Source of the DNA: Microcaldota archaeon
GTDB taxonomy: Archaea > Micrarchaeota > Micrarchaeia > Micrarchaeales > Micrarchaeaceae
DNA: 13,671 nt
NCBI GenBank assembly: GCA_021785805.1
Contig: JAJYEJ010000022.1
Location: 1-13,671, forward strand
Reading direction: 5' to 3'
Part shown: piece after piece, positions 1 to 5,404 of the stretch
How the letters are laid out: the number at the start of each line of letters is the position of its first letter
Position numbering within the stretch: position 1 is the stretch's first letter
Notes under the pieces: generated by a model
The model's database searches: none
What the model was told of the DNA's origin: nothing
The model's input: only the letters and a program-made list of their open reading frames with translations
Position numbers and translations under genes: made by a program

Positions 1-195
1 TGCGGTGTTACTCACGAACAACGAGTCGACGCAGTTGAATCCGCTGTAGAAGCTGCAGACATCGGGCAATATGGTCCTGGGAAAAGATATGAACATGGCG
101 ACGGCTGTTATCGCTATTATTATTACGAGGAACACCATCCCGTATGTCGTTATGAACTCAATGGCGCTCTGTCCCTTATGCGTTCCATTCAACAT
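1..195 (-). CDS. Pilin-like protein with class III signal peptide (partial, C-terminus off the left edge)
   Basis: Reading leftward from ATG at 195-193 there are 65 open codons to the window edge. The N-terminus is MLNGTHKGQSAIEFITTYG followed by a hydrophobic run of about 17 residues (VFLVIIIAITAVAMFI). K-G-Q-S-A-I-E-F is the archaeal class III signal peptide pattern: cleavage by a prepilin peptidase falls between G8 and Q9, and the E at +5 of the mature protein is kept. Such proteins are assembled into type IV pilus or archaellum-like filaments, or are displayed on the membrane. A Cys pair (C47 and C55, C-x7-C) follows the hydrophobic helix; the second pilin at 10693 has the same spacing. 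An SD-like GGGAGG lies 8 bases before the ATG, with a TATA box further up, so the start is well supported. The specific filament type cannot be told. Confidence 0.85.
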   Translation of the reverse strand, partial: MLNGTHKGQSAIEFITTYGMVFLVIIIAITAVAMFISFPRTILPDVCSFYSGFNCVDSLFVSNTA

Positions 196-203
196 CGTCT
201 GCG

Positions 204-240
204 CCTCCCGATGTGGTAATACGCAAGCAAGCTTTATAAA
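204..240 (-). promoter_or_regulatory. TATA box and Shine-Dalgarno site of the left-edge pilin gene
   Basis: TTTATAAA at 233-240 lies about 27 bases before a predicted start of transcription near 209 on the minus strand. GGGAGG (minus strand, 209-204) is spaced 8 bases from the ATG at 195. The TATA octamer is itself palindromic, so it could in principle also fire rightward, but no plus-strand start lies at the right distance. Confidence 0.6.
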
Positions 241-311
241 CAGTGAGCGGGAAAACCCACAGTCCGGATCGTAGGGCGGAAGCTGACCGAAAGGCATATA
301 GGCATCAATGG

Positions 312-319
312 AATAAAAG
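312..319 (+). promoter_or_regulatory. Possible TATA box before rsmA
   Basis: AATAAAAG lies about 27 bases before the ATGs at 340 and 344, which would make the message leaderless. A weaker CATATA sits at 295-300. The assignment depends on which start rsmA uses, so it is tentative. Confidence 0.35.
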
Positions 320-343
320 ATTTGGTCGGCGTGAATCTCATGG

Positions 344-1249
344 ATGGCTCAAGAGCAATCATGGCCAGCCCGGGAGCCCGTGACCCCGGCCGTGGGGCGC
401 GACAAACGCTCAGGACGATTCTTTCTAATGCATGATTCCATGGTGAACGACAGCTACAAAAGCATGCTCAAGGGGATAAACGCCTCGAAGCGCATGGGCC
501 AGAACTTCCTGACCAACAGGGAGGTCGCAAGGAAAGAGGCGATGTATGCTATCGGCAGGAATGTGGTAGAAATAGGACCTGGCCTAGGCATACTGACCGA
601 GGAGCTGTGCCTGGTCGCAAAGAGCGTCAAGGCCGTCGAACTCGACAGACGCCTCTACGACATGCTTAAGGGAAGGCTGACCTACAGGAACATAGAGCTG
701 GTGAATGGCGATTTCTTCGAACTTCCGGAAAGCGATTTCAAGGGATATGAGATAATGGTATCGAATATCCCGTACAGCGCATCCAGCAGGGTGATATCAT
801 GGCTCGGATCGCATCCCATGCCGGCTGTGCTCTGCCTCCAGAAGGAGTTCGTGGACCATATGGATGCCAGTCCCGGCGAACGCAGCTACTCGAAACTAAG
901 CGTCATCTCGCACCTGTTCTTCTCCGTAAGGCGGATGATGGACGTCAAGGCATCCGAGTTCTATCCGGTGCCGGAGGTCGACTCAGTGGTGATATTCCTG
1001 CGACCGACAGGGCTAAGGATAAGCCCTGCTGCGCTCTCCATGCTGTCGCTACTGATGGAGCACAAGAAGAAAAAGGTACGCAACGCTGTGATAGATTCTT
1101 CGAAAGCATTGGGGATTGGCAAGGCGGAGGCATCGTCCTTTGCGGATACCATTGACGGGAAGGATGAACGCCCCGTCCATCTCCCTCCGGAGGGCATCCT
1201 GGGGATAGCGGAGCAGATGGCATCAAGGCTAAAGGCTCAGAAGGAATAG
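344..1249 (+). CDS. rsmA: Ribosomal RNA small subunit adenine dimethyltransferase RsmA (KsgA/Dim1 family)
   Basis: S-adenosylmethionine-dependent enzyme that dimethylates the two adjacent adenines in the 3' terminal hairpin of 16S rRNA, a late step of small-subunit maturation. Numbered from the ATG at 344: GQNFL (52-56) is the family's entry motif; VVEIGPGLG (74-82) is the SAM-binding glycine loop; E99-x-D101 ends the second strand; G122-D123 contacts the adenine; N141-I-P-Y144 is the catalytic NxPY-type motif; the C-terminal helical domain follows, including FYPVPEVDS typical of the family. The 301-codon frame is longer than usual: archaeal Dim1 proteins generally start a few residues before GQNFL, so the first 28-40 residues are doubtful and the true start may be ATG 428, 440 or 464. 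None of these has a clear Shine-Dalgarno site. A TATA-like AATAAAAG at 312-319 would fit a leaderless start near 340-344. The last 13 bases overlap the end of the convergent MBL-fold gene. Confidence 0.95.
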   Translation: MAQEQSWPAREPVTPAVGRDKRSGRFFLMHDSMVNDSYKSMLKGINASKRMGQNFLTNREVARKEAMYAIGRNVVEIGPGLGILTEELCLVAKSVKAVELDRRLYDMLKGRLTYRNIELVNGDFFELPESDFKGYEIMVSNIPYSASSRVISWLGSHPMPAVLCLQKEFVDHMDASPGERSYSKLSVISHLFFSVRRMMDVKASEFYPVPEVDSVVIFLRPTGLRISPAALSMLSLLMEHKKKKVRNAVIDSSKALGIGKAEASSFADTIDGKDERPVHLPPEGILGIAEQMASRLKAQKE

Positions 1250-1923
1250 GTGGACTCTTGTACCTCCTTCATTATGTATGCGCCGGACACCTTCTTTTTG
1301 AACCTCTCCTCTGCACTCTTTGATCCATCCTTCCCTAGAAGGTTCTTGTAATGCATCGGTACGGTATTCTTCGACGCTATCGCCTTTGCGGCTTCTATGG
1401 CCTCATCCACATCCATGGTGTACGTCCCGCCTACGGGGAGCAGAGACACATCAATCCCGTACTTGGAAAAGCCCTTCATTTCATCTATGAAGTCGGTGTC
1501 TCCAGCATGGTATATCTTGAAGTCTCCCTCCCCTATCCCTACATTGAGCACATAACCGACCCACCCGTTCTTCTTCGGATGGAATTCAAGCCTTTCCGGC
1601 CTGATGTTGTAAGCAGGCACCGCCGACACGCTTATGCCGTTCCAGATCTCGCTATGGTATGGCTTGATCGCCTTTCCATCCTTTATCTTCAAGGACTCAA
1701 GGCAATCGGCCGGCCCCATCACCTCCGTGCCGGGTTTCATCACCCTTCTCACGGACTCCGGGTCGCAATGGTCGAAATGCGCATGCGTTATCAGTATCAG
1801 GTCCGCCTTCCCGGTTATCCCGCTGCCTATCCTGAACGGATCTATGAATATGGTCTTGCCCTTCGCCTTTATGTAGAACCCGGAATGCCCAGTCCAGAAG
1901 AGCGTATCCTGCAGCGTTACCAT
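1237..1923 (-). CDS. MBL-fold metal-dependent hydrolase (UlaG/UPF0173-like)
   Basis: A 228-residue metallo-beta-lactamase-fold protein. Motifs seen: an early T-G-H-S-G-F strand with I-D-P-F (27-30), the metal-binding HAHFDH (H47, H49, D51, H52), a further His in the F-H-P segment (H115) before a G-W-V-G-Y strand, the bridging Asp in HAGDTD (D142), and the terminal His in VPMHY (H191). This set and the short length match the UPF0173/UlaG-like branch of binuclear-metal hydrolases rather than RNase J or glyoxalase II. The natural substrate is not predictable; phosphodiesters or lactones are typical for the fold. ATG at 1923 follows a GGTG-containing SD-like stretch and a TATA box. The 3' end overlaps the convergent rsmA end by 13 bases. 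Confidence 0.9.
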   Translation of the reverse strand: MVTLQDTLFWTGHSGFYIKAKGKTIFIDPFRIGSGITGKADLILITHAHFDHCDPESVRRVMKPGTEVMGPADCLESLKIKDGKAIKPYHSEIWNGISVSAVPAYNIRPERLEFHPKKNGWVGYVLNVGIGEGDFKIYHAGDTDFIDEMKGFSKYGIDVSLLPVGGTYTMDVDEAIEAAKAIASKNTVPMHYKNLLGKDGSKSAEERFKKKVSGAYIMKEVQESTYSF

Positions 1924-1953
1924 CGCATCACCGGAACAGCCATCGCAACGAAA

Positions 1954-1962
1954 GCTTTTATT
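1954..1962 (-). promoter_or_regulatory. TATA box of the MBL-fold hydrolase gene
   Basis: On the minus strand the sequence reads AATAAAAGC, about 27 bases before a predicted transcription start near 1931, giving a leader of about 8 bases before ATG 1923. It sits in the 54-base gap after the acylphosphatase stop, so the MBL gene need not depend on read-through from that gene. Confidence 0.5.
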
Positions 1963-1977
1963 CCTTGCCAGGGGTCG

Positions 1978-2259
1978 CTATCTCACTACGAACCCATCCT
2001 TGTCATCGAACTCATCCGAAGGGGAAGGCGCCTTCCGGAGCTTCTCGATCTTGAATACCTGTATCCTGCCTATCGATATGTCTATCTCCCTGATGAACGC
2101 ATCTAATGCGTGATCCCCTCCATCCGCTCCGATGAAAACGCTCCCGTCAGGTTCATTTCTCACATAACCGCAGACCATGTGCCTGTAAGCCGCCCTCTGC
2201 ACCAGCGCCCTGTAACCGACCCCCTGGACAAACCCGTGCACTACGAGGAACACCCTCAT
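1978..2259 (-). CDS. acyP: Acylphosphatase
   Basis: Small cytosolic enzyme that hydrolyses acyl phosphates such as carbamoyl phosphate and 1,3-bisphosphoglycerate. The 93-residue product carries both signature motifs: HGFVQGVGYR (8-17), whose Arg17 binds the phosphate, and GYVRNEPDGSV (31-41), whose Asn35 orients the attacking water. The usual family length is 90-100 residues. The open frame extends upstream to 2355, but the family N-terminus (MRVFLVVHG) begins at ATG 2259. The TATA box at about 2294-2303 lies inside the longer frame, so 2259 is the start. It reads in the same direction as the MBL hydrolase, 54 bases upstream of it. Confidence 0.93.
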   Translation of the reverse strand: MRVFLVVHGFVQGVGYRALVQRAAYRHMVCGYVRNEPDGSVFIGADGGDHALDAFIREIDISIGRIQVFKIEKLRKAPSPSDEFDDKDGFVVR

Positions 2260-2293
2260 GAGACCGACACCACGGATTGGACATACGAAACCA

Positions 2294-2303
2294 ATAAATA
2301 TAA
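2294..2303. promoter_or_regulatory. Two-way TATA region between acyP and the 2329 gene
   Basis: The AT-rich core ATAAATATAA reads as a TATA box on both strands (minus strand TTATATTTAT). Rightward, its centre is about 30 bases before ATG 2329, which would make that gene essentially leaderless. Leftward, it predicts transcription from about 2270-2275, with a leader of some 10-15 bases before acyP ATG 2259. Whether one or two pre-initiation complexes form here cannot be read from sequence. Confidence 0.55.
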
Positions 2304-2328
2304 GCATGGCGGTGTATAGAACGATCAC

Positions 2329-3030
2329 ATGTTCAAAAACAGAACCATGCCTCATGGCCGAAGAGGCGCGCTAGGGCATATAGAACCAGGCATACTTACG
2401 GAAGACACTATGCATAAGATAATAGCAGGGGCTGGCGATCTGGAGCTAAATCTCTCGCTGCTATGCGGCGTCCAGGAAAAGACCGGAACAGATACGCTGC
2501 ACCGTGAATCGGAAATCCCGTATTCAGAACGCTGGACGGCAGAGGCGTTGAGGGAGCACGGTTTCAGTTTCGTGTACGAACCTCTCGGCATAAAGGTGAC
2601 AGGCGAGAATGGCGAGAGGGATTCTTCGTATTTGCCGGACTTCCTGATAAACAGGGAGGTGGACGGCAAGCGATTCATAGTGATAGAGCCGCACGGTAAG
2701 ACGTCGTTCACCGCGGAAAGCATAAGGAAATATGCCAGGTTCTACTCCGCGAATAAGAAAATCATACACTTTGTGGTGATAACCGATATGACTGCGGAGG
2801 AACTGGACCAACTTAAGGTAGAGGCCGGCATACCTGGCATCGAGATAGCCGATAAGGTGATACATACTCCAAAATCGAAAGGCCAAAATCACCTGAAGGA
2901 AGATAGGGAGGCGTTCATCAAGCCCCTGTCGGAATACCTGAGCTGCCTCGCATCCAGGATGCACCAGCAGTTCTGGCTTGAAACCGAAAGAACAGACGAT
3001 GGCCCGAGGGCAAGACGCTTCAGTTTATGA
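2329..3030 (+). CDS. Unrecognised protein, possibly PD-(D/E)XK nuclease-like
   Basis: I do not recognise this 233-residue protein. From about residue 62 to 152 the order of elements resembles a restriction-endonuclease-like fold: a helix with E72 and E75, a strand FVYEPLGIKV (81-90), PDF (103-105) at the start of a strand, FIVIEPHG (116-123) as the next strand, a helix SIRKYARFY, and a hydrophobic strand IIHFVVIT (145-152). P-D at 103-104 and E120 would match the acidic pair of PD-(D/E)XK enzymes. The expected Lys two residues after Glu is replaced by His (E120-P-H122), with a Lys at 124, so activity is uncertain. The first 60 residues look poorly ordered. There is no signal peptide or membrane segment. 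ATG 2329 fits a leaderless start from the shared TATA. The 3' end overlaps the convergent aIF1A gene by 11 bases. Confidence 0.8.
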   Translation: MFKNRTMPHGRRGALGHIEPGILTEDTMHKIIAGAGDLELNLSLLCGVQEKTGTDTLHRESEIPYSERWTAEALREHGFSFVYEPLGIKVTGENGERDSSYLPDFLINREVDGKRFIVIEPHGKTSFTAESIRKYARFYSANKKIIHFVVITDMTAEELDQLKVEAGIPGIEIADKVIHTPKSKGQNHLKEDREAFIKPLSEYLSCLASRMHQQFWLETERTDDGPRARRFSL

Positions 3031-3340
3031 GCCTCCTTTCCCTGAGCTTGCTTATGTCGAGCAGGCTATACCTCCACACTATATCGCCGCGCTCATCGCT
3101 CTGGACCACCCATGGCTTCACCACTACGACATCGTTTTCCTTTATCCAGAATCGCCTTCTAAGCCTTCCTGGTATTATGCATAGCCTTTCCTTCCCGTCC
3201 ATGCATGTAACGATGAATCTTGTCGCGCCGGATATCTTGGTCACGGTACCAAGTACCTCTCCCTGATCCGGCATCCTGACATTATACTCTATCGGGGCTC
3301 CCCGTCTTGCATCATGCTCCCGCCTTCCTTTCCTATCCAT
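3020..3340 (-). CDS. eif1a: Translation initiation factor aIF1A
   Basis: Archaeal counterpart of eIF1A/bacterial IF1, an OB-fold protein that binds the A site of the small ribosomal subunit and helps scanning and start selection. The 106-residue product has a basic N-terminal tail (MDRKGRREHDARRG), then an S1/IF1-type OB fold beginning near residue 26 (QGEVLGTVTKI), the strand FIVTCMDGKERLCIIPG and the conserved R-R-R-F-W-I-K-E-N-D-V-V segment, followed by VVKPW, all characteristic of eIF1A. GAGGT 6-10 bases before ATG 3340 is a good SD site. It sits in the 17-base gap after the aIF2-beta stop, so the two initiation-factor genes are almost certainly one operon. Confidence 0.96.
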   Translation of the reverse strand: MDRKGRREHDARRGAPIEYNVRMPDQGEVLGTVTKISGATRFIVTCMDGKERLCIIPGRLRRRFWIKENDVVVVKPWVVQSDERGDIVWRYSLLDISKLRERRLIN

Positions 3341-3357
3341 TCAACATACCTCAATAC

Positions 3358-3786
3358 TCAATAATGCTTGACACCGTACCTGGCACCGCACGCCTCACAC
3401 ACGAAGTTGAATATGCCCCTTCCGGCGCTCTCCAGGTGCGAGTCAGGCTTATGGCACTCCTTGCATATCACGTAGATCTCAAAGTATCTCCTTACCCTCT
3501 TGTTCAGGTCATCATTGGTAAACCTTCCGTTTATCACGAGCCTCTGTTCCTCAAGGTTGACCGGGACCGCGAGCTCCTTGCTGACGTACCTCGCTATCTC
3601 CGCAGGCTTGCACCTTGCCTTGTCGGATATGACGGACAGGTTTCTTATAATCGTCTTGTTCCCCTGGACTATCGAGTCGACAGTCGGTATCACGAAGTCA
3701 GAGCTCTCCGCTACCAGGTTGGGCATCTTCGAGAACGCCCTATCGAGCAGCATCGTGTATCCCTCATCGCTTCCTGTCGGTGCCAT
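3358..3786 (-). CDS. eif2b: Translation initiation factor aIF2 subunit beta
   Basis: Beta subunit of the heterotrimeric aIF2 that brings initiator Met-tRNA to the small subunit. The 142 residues match the archaeal family length. An N-terminal helix region leads into the alpha/beta domain (KTIIRNLSVISDKARCKPAEIARYVSKEL is the family-typical stretch, about residues 44-72), then LVINGRF, and a C-terminal zinc ribbon with C108-x2-C111 and C130-x2-C133. ATG 3786 lies about 15 bases after the predicted transcription start from the TATA box at 3822-3833; I see no SD motif. It is the first gene of the aIF2-beta/aIF1A pair. Confidence 0.97.
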   Translation of the reverse strand: MAPTGSDEGYTMLLDRAFSKMPNLVAESSDFVIPTVDSIVQGNKTIIRNLSVISDKARCKPAEIARYVSKELAVPVNLEEQRLVINGRFTNDDLNKRVRRYFEIYVICKECHKPDSHLESAGRGIFNFVCEACGARYGVKHY

Positions 3787-3821
3787 AACTATCAGTAATA
3801 TGTGTTAGTCATTTGGCAATT

Positions 3822-3833
3822 AGATATATAAAT
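3822..3833. promoter_or_regulatory. Two-way TATA region between aIF2-beta and the AlkZ-like gene
   Basis: AGATATATAAAT reads as a strong TATA on the plus strand (centre about 26 bases before GTG 3853) and as TTTATATATC on the minus strand (predicted start about 3800-3803 for aIF2-beta). Only 66 bases separate the two start codons, so the two genes must share this region. Confidence 0.6.
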
Positions 3834-3852
3834 GGTTCCATGACGATAATCA

Positions 3853-4935
3853 GTGGTGCAGATGGATGCGGAAGACATAGCCGGATACCGGTTATATAAC
3901 CAGTGGATATCCTGCCCAGGAAAGTCAAGCCCGGAGAAGGTTGTCTCTAACCTTGGCGCAATCCAGGCGCAGGATTACCTGGCGTCGCTGTGGGCGGTGG
4001 GCCTCCGCAGCTCTTGCATAAAGCAATCGGATGTCCAGGAAGCTGTAGAGCGCAGGAAGGTGATAAGGACATGGACCATGCGCGGGACATGGCACCTCGC
4101 CCTTCCGGAAAACATAAGATGGATGCTAAGCCTGTATCCTGAAGACAGACAGGTGCCTGGTTATCAGGCTAGGAATGGTCTGACCGGACCCACACTGGAA
4201 AGGGGGCTAGAAATAATCCCTAAAGCGTTCAGCGAAGAGACCAGACTGACCTACGACGAGATCGGGGAATACCTGAAGAGGTCAGGGATCACGCCGCTGG
4301 GAAAGACCGAGGTACAGCGCCACATAATACGCAGGGCAGGGAGGAAAGGCATCATATGCTTCGATGGCCATAAAGGGAGGCAACCCGCATTCGCGCTGAT
4401 GGATGATATAGTGCCGAAGGCGAAACCGCTCACTAAGAAGGAAGCGATAACGAAGTTCGCGACGATATACTTCAAGAGCCACGGTCCGGCAACCGTCAAG
4501 GACTTTGCCTGGTGGTCCGGGCTCAGGATGTCTGATGCGAAGCTTGGCGCGGAAGCTGCCGCTCATGGATTGAGGAAAAAGGAATTCAACGGAGAGACCT
4601 ACCTGATGCCGAATGGACGTCCAAGGGGCAATCATGATGGGGTCTACCTGTTGCCTGCATTCGATGAATACATAATCTCGTACAGGGACCGCAGCGCAGT
4701 GCTCGAGCCCAGATATGCGAAGAGGATCATCGGAGGCACCACGCTCTCATTCCTGCCTATGGTGATATCGGATGGAAAGGTCGTCGGTACATGGAAGAGG
4801 AGGGAGGATAAAGGCAAGGTGATCGTAACGCTGTCGCCATTCGGCAAGCCGCCGGAAGGCCGCGAGAAAAAGGCGATCAGAGATGCCACTGTCGCTTACG
4901 GTGAATTCCTCGGTAAGCCAGTCATGCTGATGTGA
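3853..4935 (+). CDS. AlkZ-like (HTH_42/YcaQ superfamily) DNA glycosylase
   Basis: The 360-residue protein has the three-part layout of the AlkZ/YcaQ winged-helix superfamily. Near the N-terminus, LGAIQAQDY contains Q38-A-Q40, matching the QxQ catalytic motif of AlkZ-type glycosylases (YcaQ-type enzymes have Q-x-D). It is followed by RTWTMRGTWHL (72-82), a strongly conserved superfamily segment, a middle winged-helix part around GITPLGKTEVQRHIIRR, then GPATVKDFAWWSGL and a C-terminal barrel with LLPAFDEYIISY (near 265-276). Characterised members excise bulky or crosslinked alkyl-DNA adducts; some sit in antibiotic clusters as self-resistance genes, others act in general repair. No biosynthetic cluster is visible here, so a housekeeping repair role is more likely. 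GTG 3853 or 3856 fits a leaderless start from the shared TATA; ATG 3862 is an alternative. It diverges from the aIF2-beta operon. Confidence 0.88.
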   Translation: MVQMDAEDIAGYRLYNQWISCPGKSSPEKVVSNLGAIQAQDYLASLWAVGLRSSCIKQSDVQEAVERRKVIRTWTMRGTWHLALPENIRWMLSLYPEDRQVPGYQARNGLTGPTLERGLEIIPKAFSEETRLTYDEIGEYLKRSGITPLGKTEVQRHIIRRAGRKGIICFDGHKGRQPAFALMDDIVPKAKPLTKKEAITKFATIYFKSHGPATVKDFAWWSGLRMSDAKLGAEAAAHGLRKKEFNGETYLMPNGRPRGNHDGVYLLPAFDEYIISYRDRSAVLEPRYAKRIIGGTTLSFLPMVISDGKVVGTWKRREDKGKVIVTLSPFGKPPEGREKKAIRDATVAYGEFLGKPVMLM

Positions 4936-5017
4936 ATAACCCCTTCTAACTACCAGGAGCGGGTATCAGGTCCCGGCAGGTGTTGCTTCCGTGATGAACA
5001 TTCCGCTAACAGCAAAC

Positions 5018-5027
5018 CTATTTATTG
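5018..5027 (+). promoter_or_regulatory. TATA box of the SRP RNA gene
   Basis: CTATTTATTG is centred about 25 bases before the predicted RNA 5' end at about 5047. The rest of 4936-5046 shows no open frame or repeat that I can support. Confidence 0.5.
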
Positions 5028-5046
5028 CATCTGGAATCAATCTATC

Positions 5047-5308
5047 TGGCAGATAAGGCGGGGAGCTAAGGGTTTCCTGTACCGCAAATCCCTTTTGGCG
5101 GGCCAATGCCAACCGAGTGTTATGTCAGGCACTGCGGGCCTGCGCTGAAGCGTAGACGTCCTGCCCCAAGTGGTAGCCTTATATGTGAACCAGGCCAGGC
5201 CGGAAGGAGCAACCTTAAGCATATATTAGCTATGCTCCTGGGATACAGGGCCGAGCAGAAGCGCAGACAACCCTCTTTGCCTGCATGGTGCAAGGTTGGC
5301 TTCTGCCA
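5047..5308 (+). ncRNA. Signal recognition particle RNA (archaeal 7S RNA)
   Basis: This stretch without a protein gene folds as an archaeal SRP RNA. The ends pair (5047-5053 TGGCAGA with 5302-5308 TCTGCCA, helix 1), and the long helix 5 is supported by nested complements: 5108-5114 with 5294-5300 (7 bp), 5126-5130 with 5279-5283, and 5141-5146 with 5260-5265. The S domain has the near-invariant helix 8 sequence GTGAACCAGGCCAGG, a GGAA tetraloop (5202-5205) and AGGAGCAACC, closed by 5190-5194/5237-5241. Helix 6 is the hairpin 5218-5223/5231-5236. The Alu-like 5' part holds the conserved TTTCCTGTACCG stretch. About 262 bases is somewhat short against the 290-310 typical of archaea; exact ends are inferred from helix 1. 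It scaffolds SRP19 and SRP54 for co-translational targeting. Confidence 0.93.
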
Positions 5309-5340
5309 TCGGACTGAGACGAGGACCAACAGACTAAAGC

Positions 5341-5349
5341 ATATATATA
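5341..5349 (+). promoter_or_regulatory. TATA box of the surface-protein gene
   Basis: ATATATATA lies about 60 bases before ATG 5405, predicting transcription from about 5371 and a leader near 34 bases that contains GGCAGGGG as an SD-like site 6-13 bases before the ATG. Confidence 0.5.
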
Positions 5350-5404
5350 CTTTTACATGATTATCCTGATATCTGTTTAGGGGATATGACCGGCAGGGGT
5401 TCAC

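Noticed and set aside
71..274. Plus-strand frame of 67 codons at the left edge
   Set aside because: It is the complement of the pilin-like gene on the minus strand, whose signal peptide, SD and TATA are convincing.
340..430. A C/D or H/ACA guide RNA upstream of rsmA
   Set aside because: The stretch is GC-rich and has an ACA downstream, but I could not build a stable hairpin with a kink-turn, nor find box C and D motifs in order.
1351..2106. Long plus-strand frame of 251 codons
   Set aside because: It runs antisense across the MBL hydrolase and into acylphosphatase; its Tyr/Arg/His-rich composition is typical of a shadow frame and both minus-strand genes have firm motifs.
2260..2355. N-terminal extension of acylphosphatase with an apparent hydrophobic segment
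   Set aside because: The 32 extra residues would put the TATA box inside the gene, and the family begins at the MRVFLVVHG strand; the hydrophobic look comes from AT-rich promoter sequence.
3307..3798. Plus-strand frame of 163 codons
   Set aside because: It is antisense to aIF2-beta, whose zinc ribbon and core domain are unmistakable.
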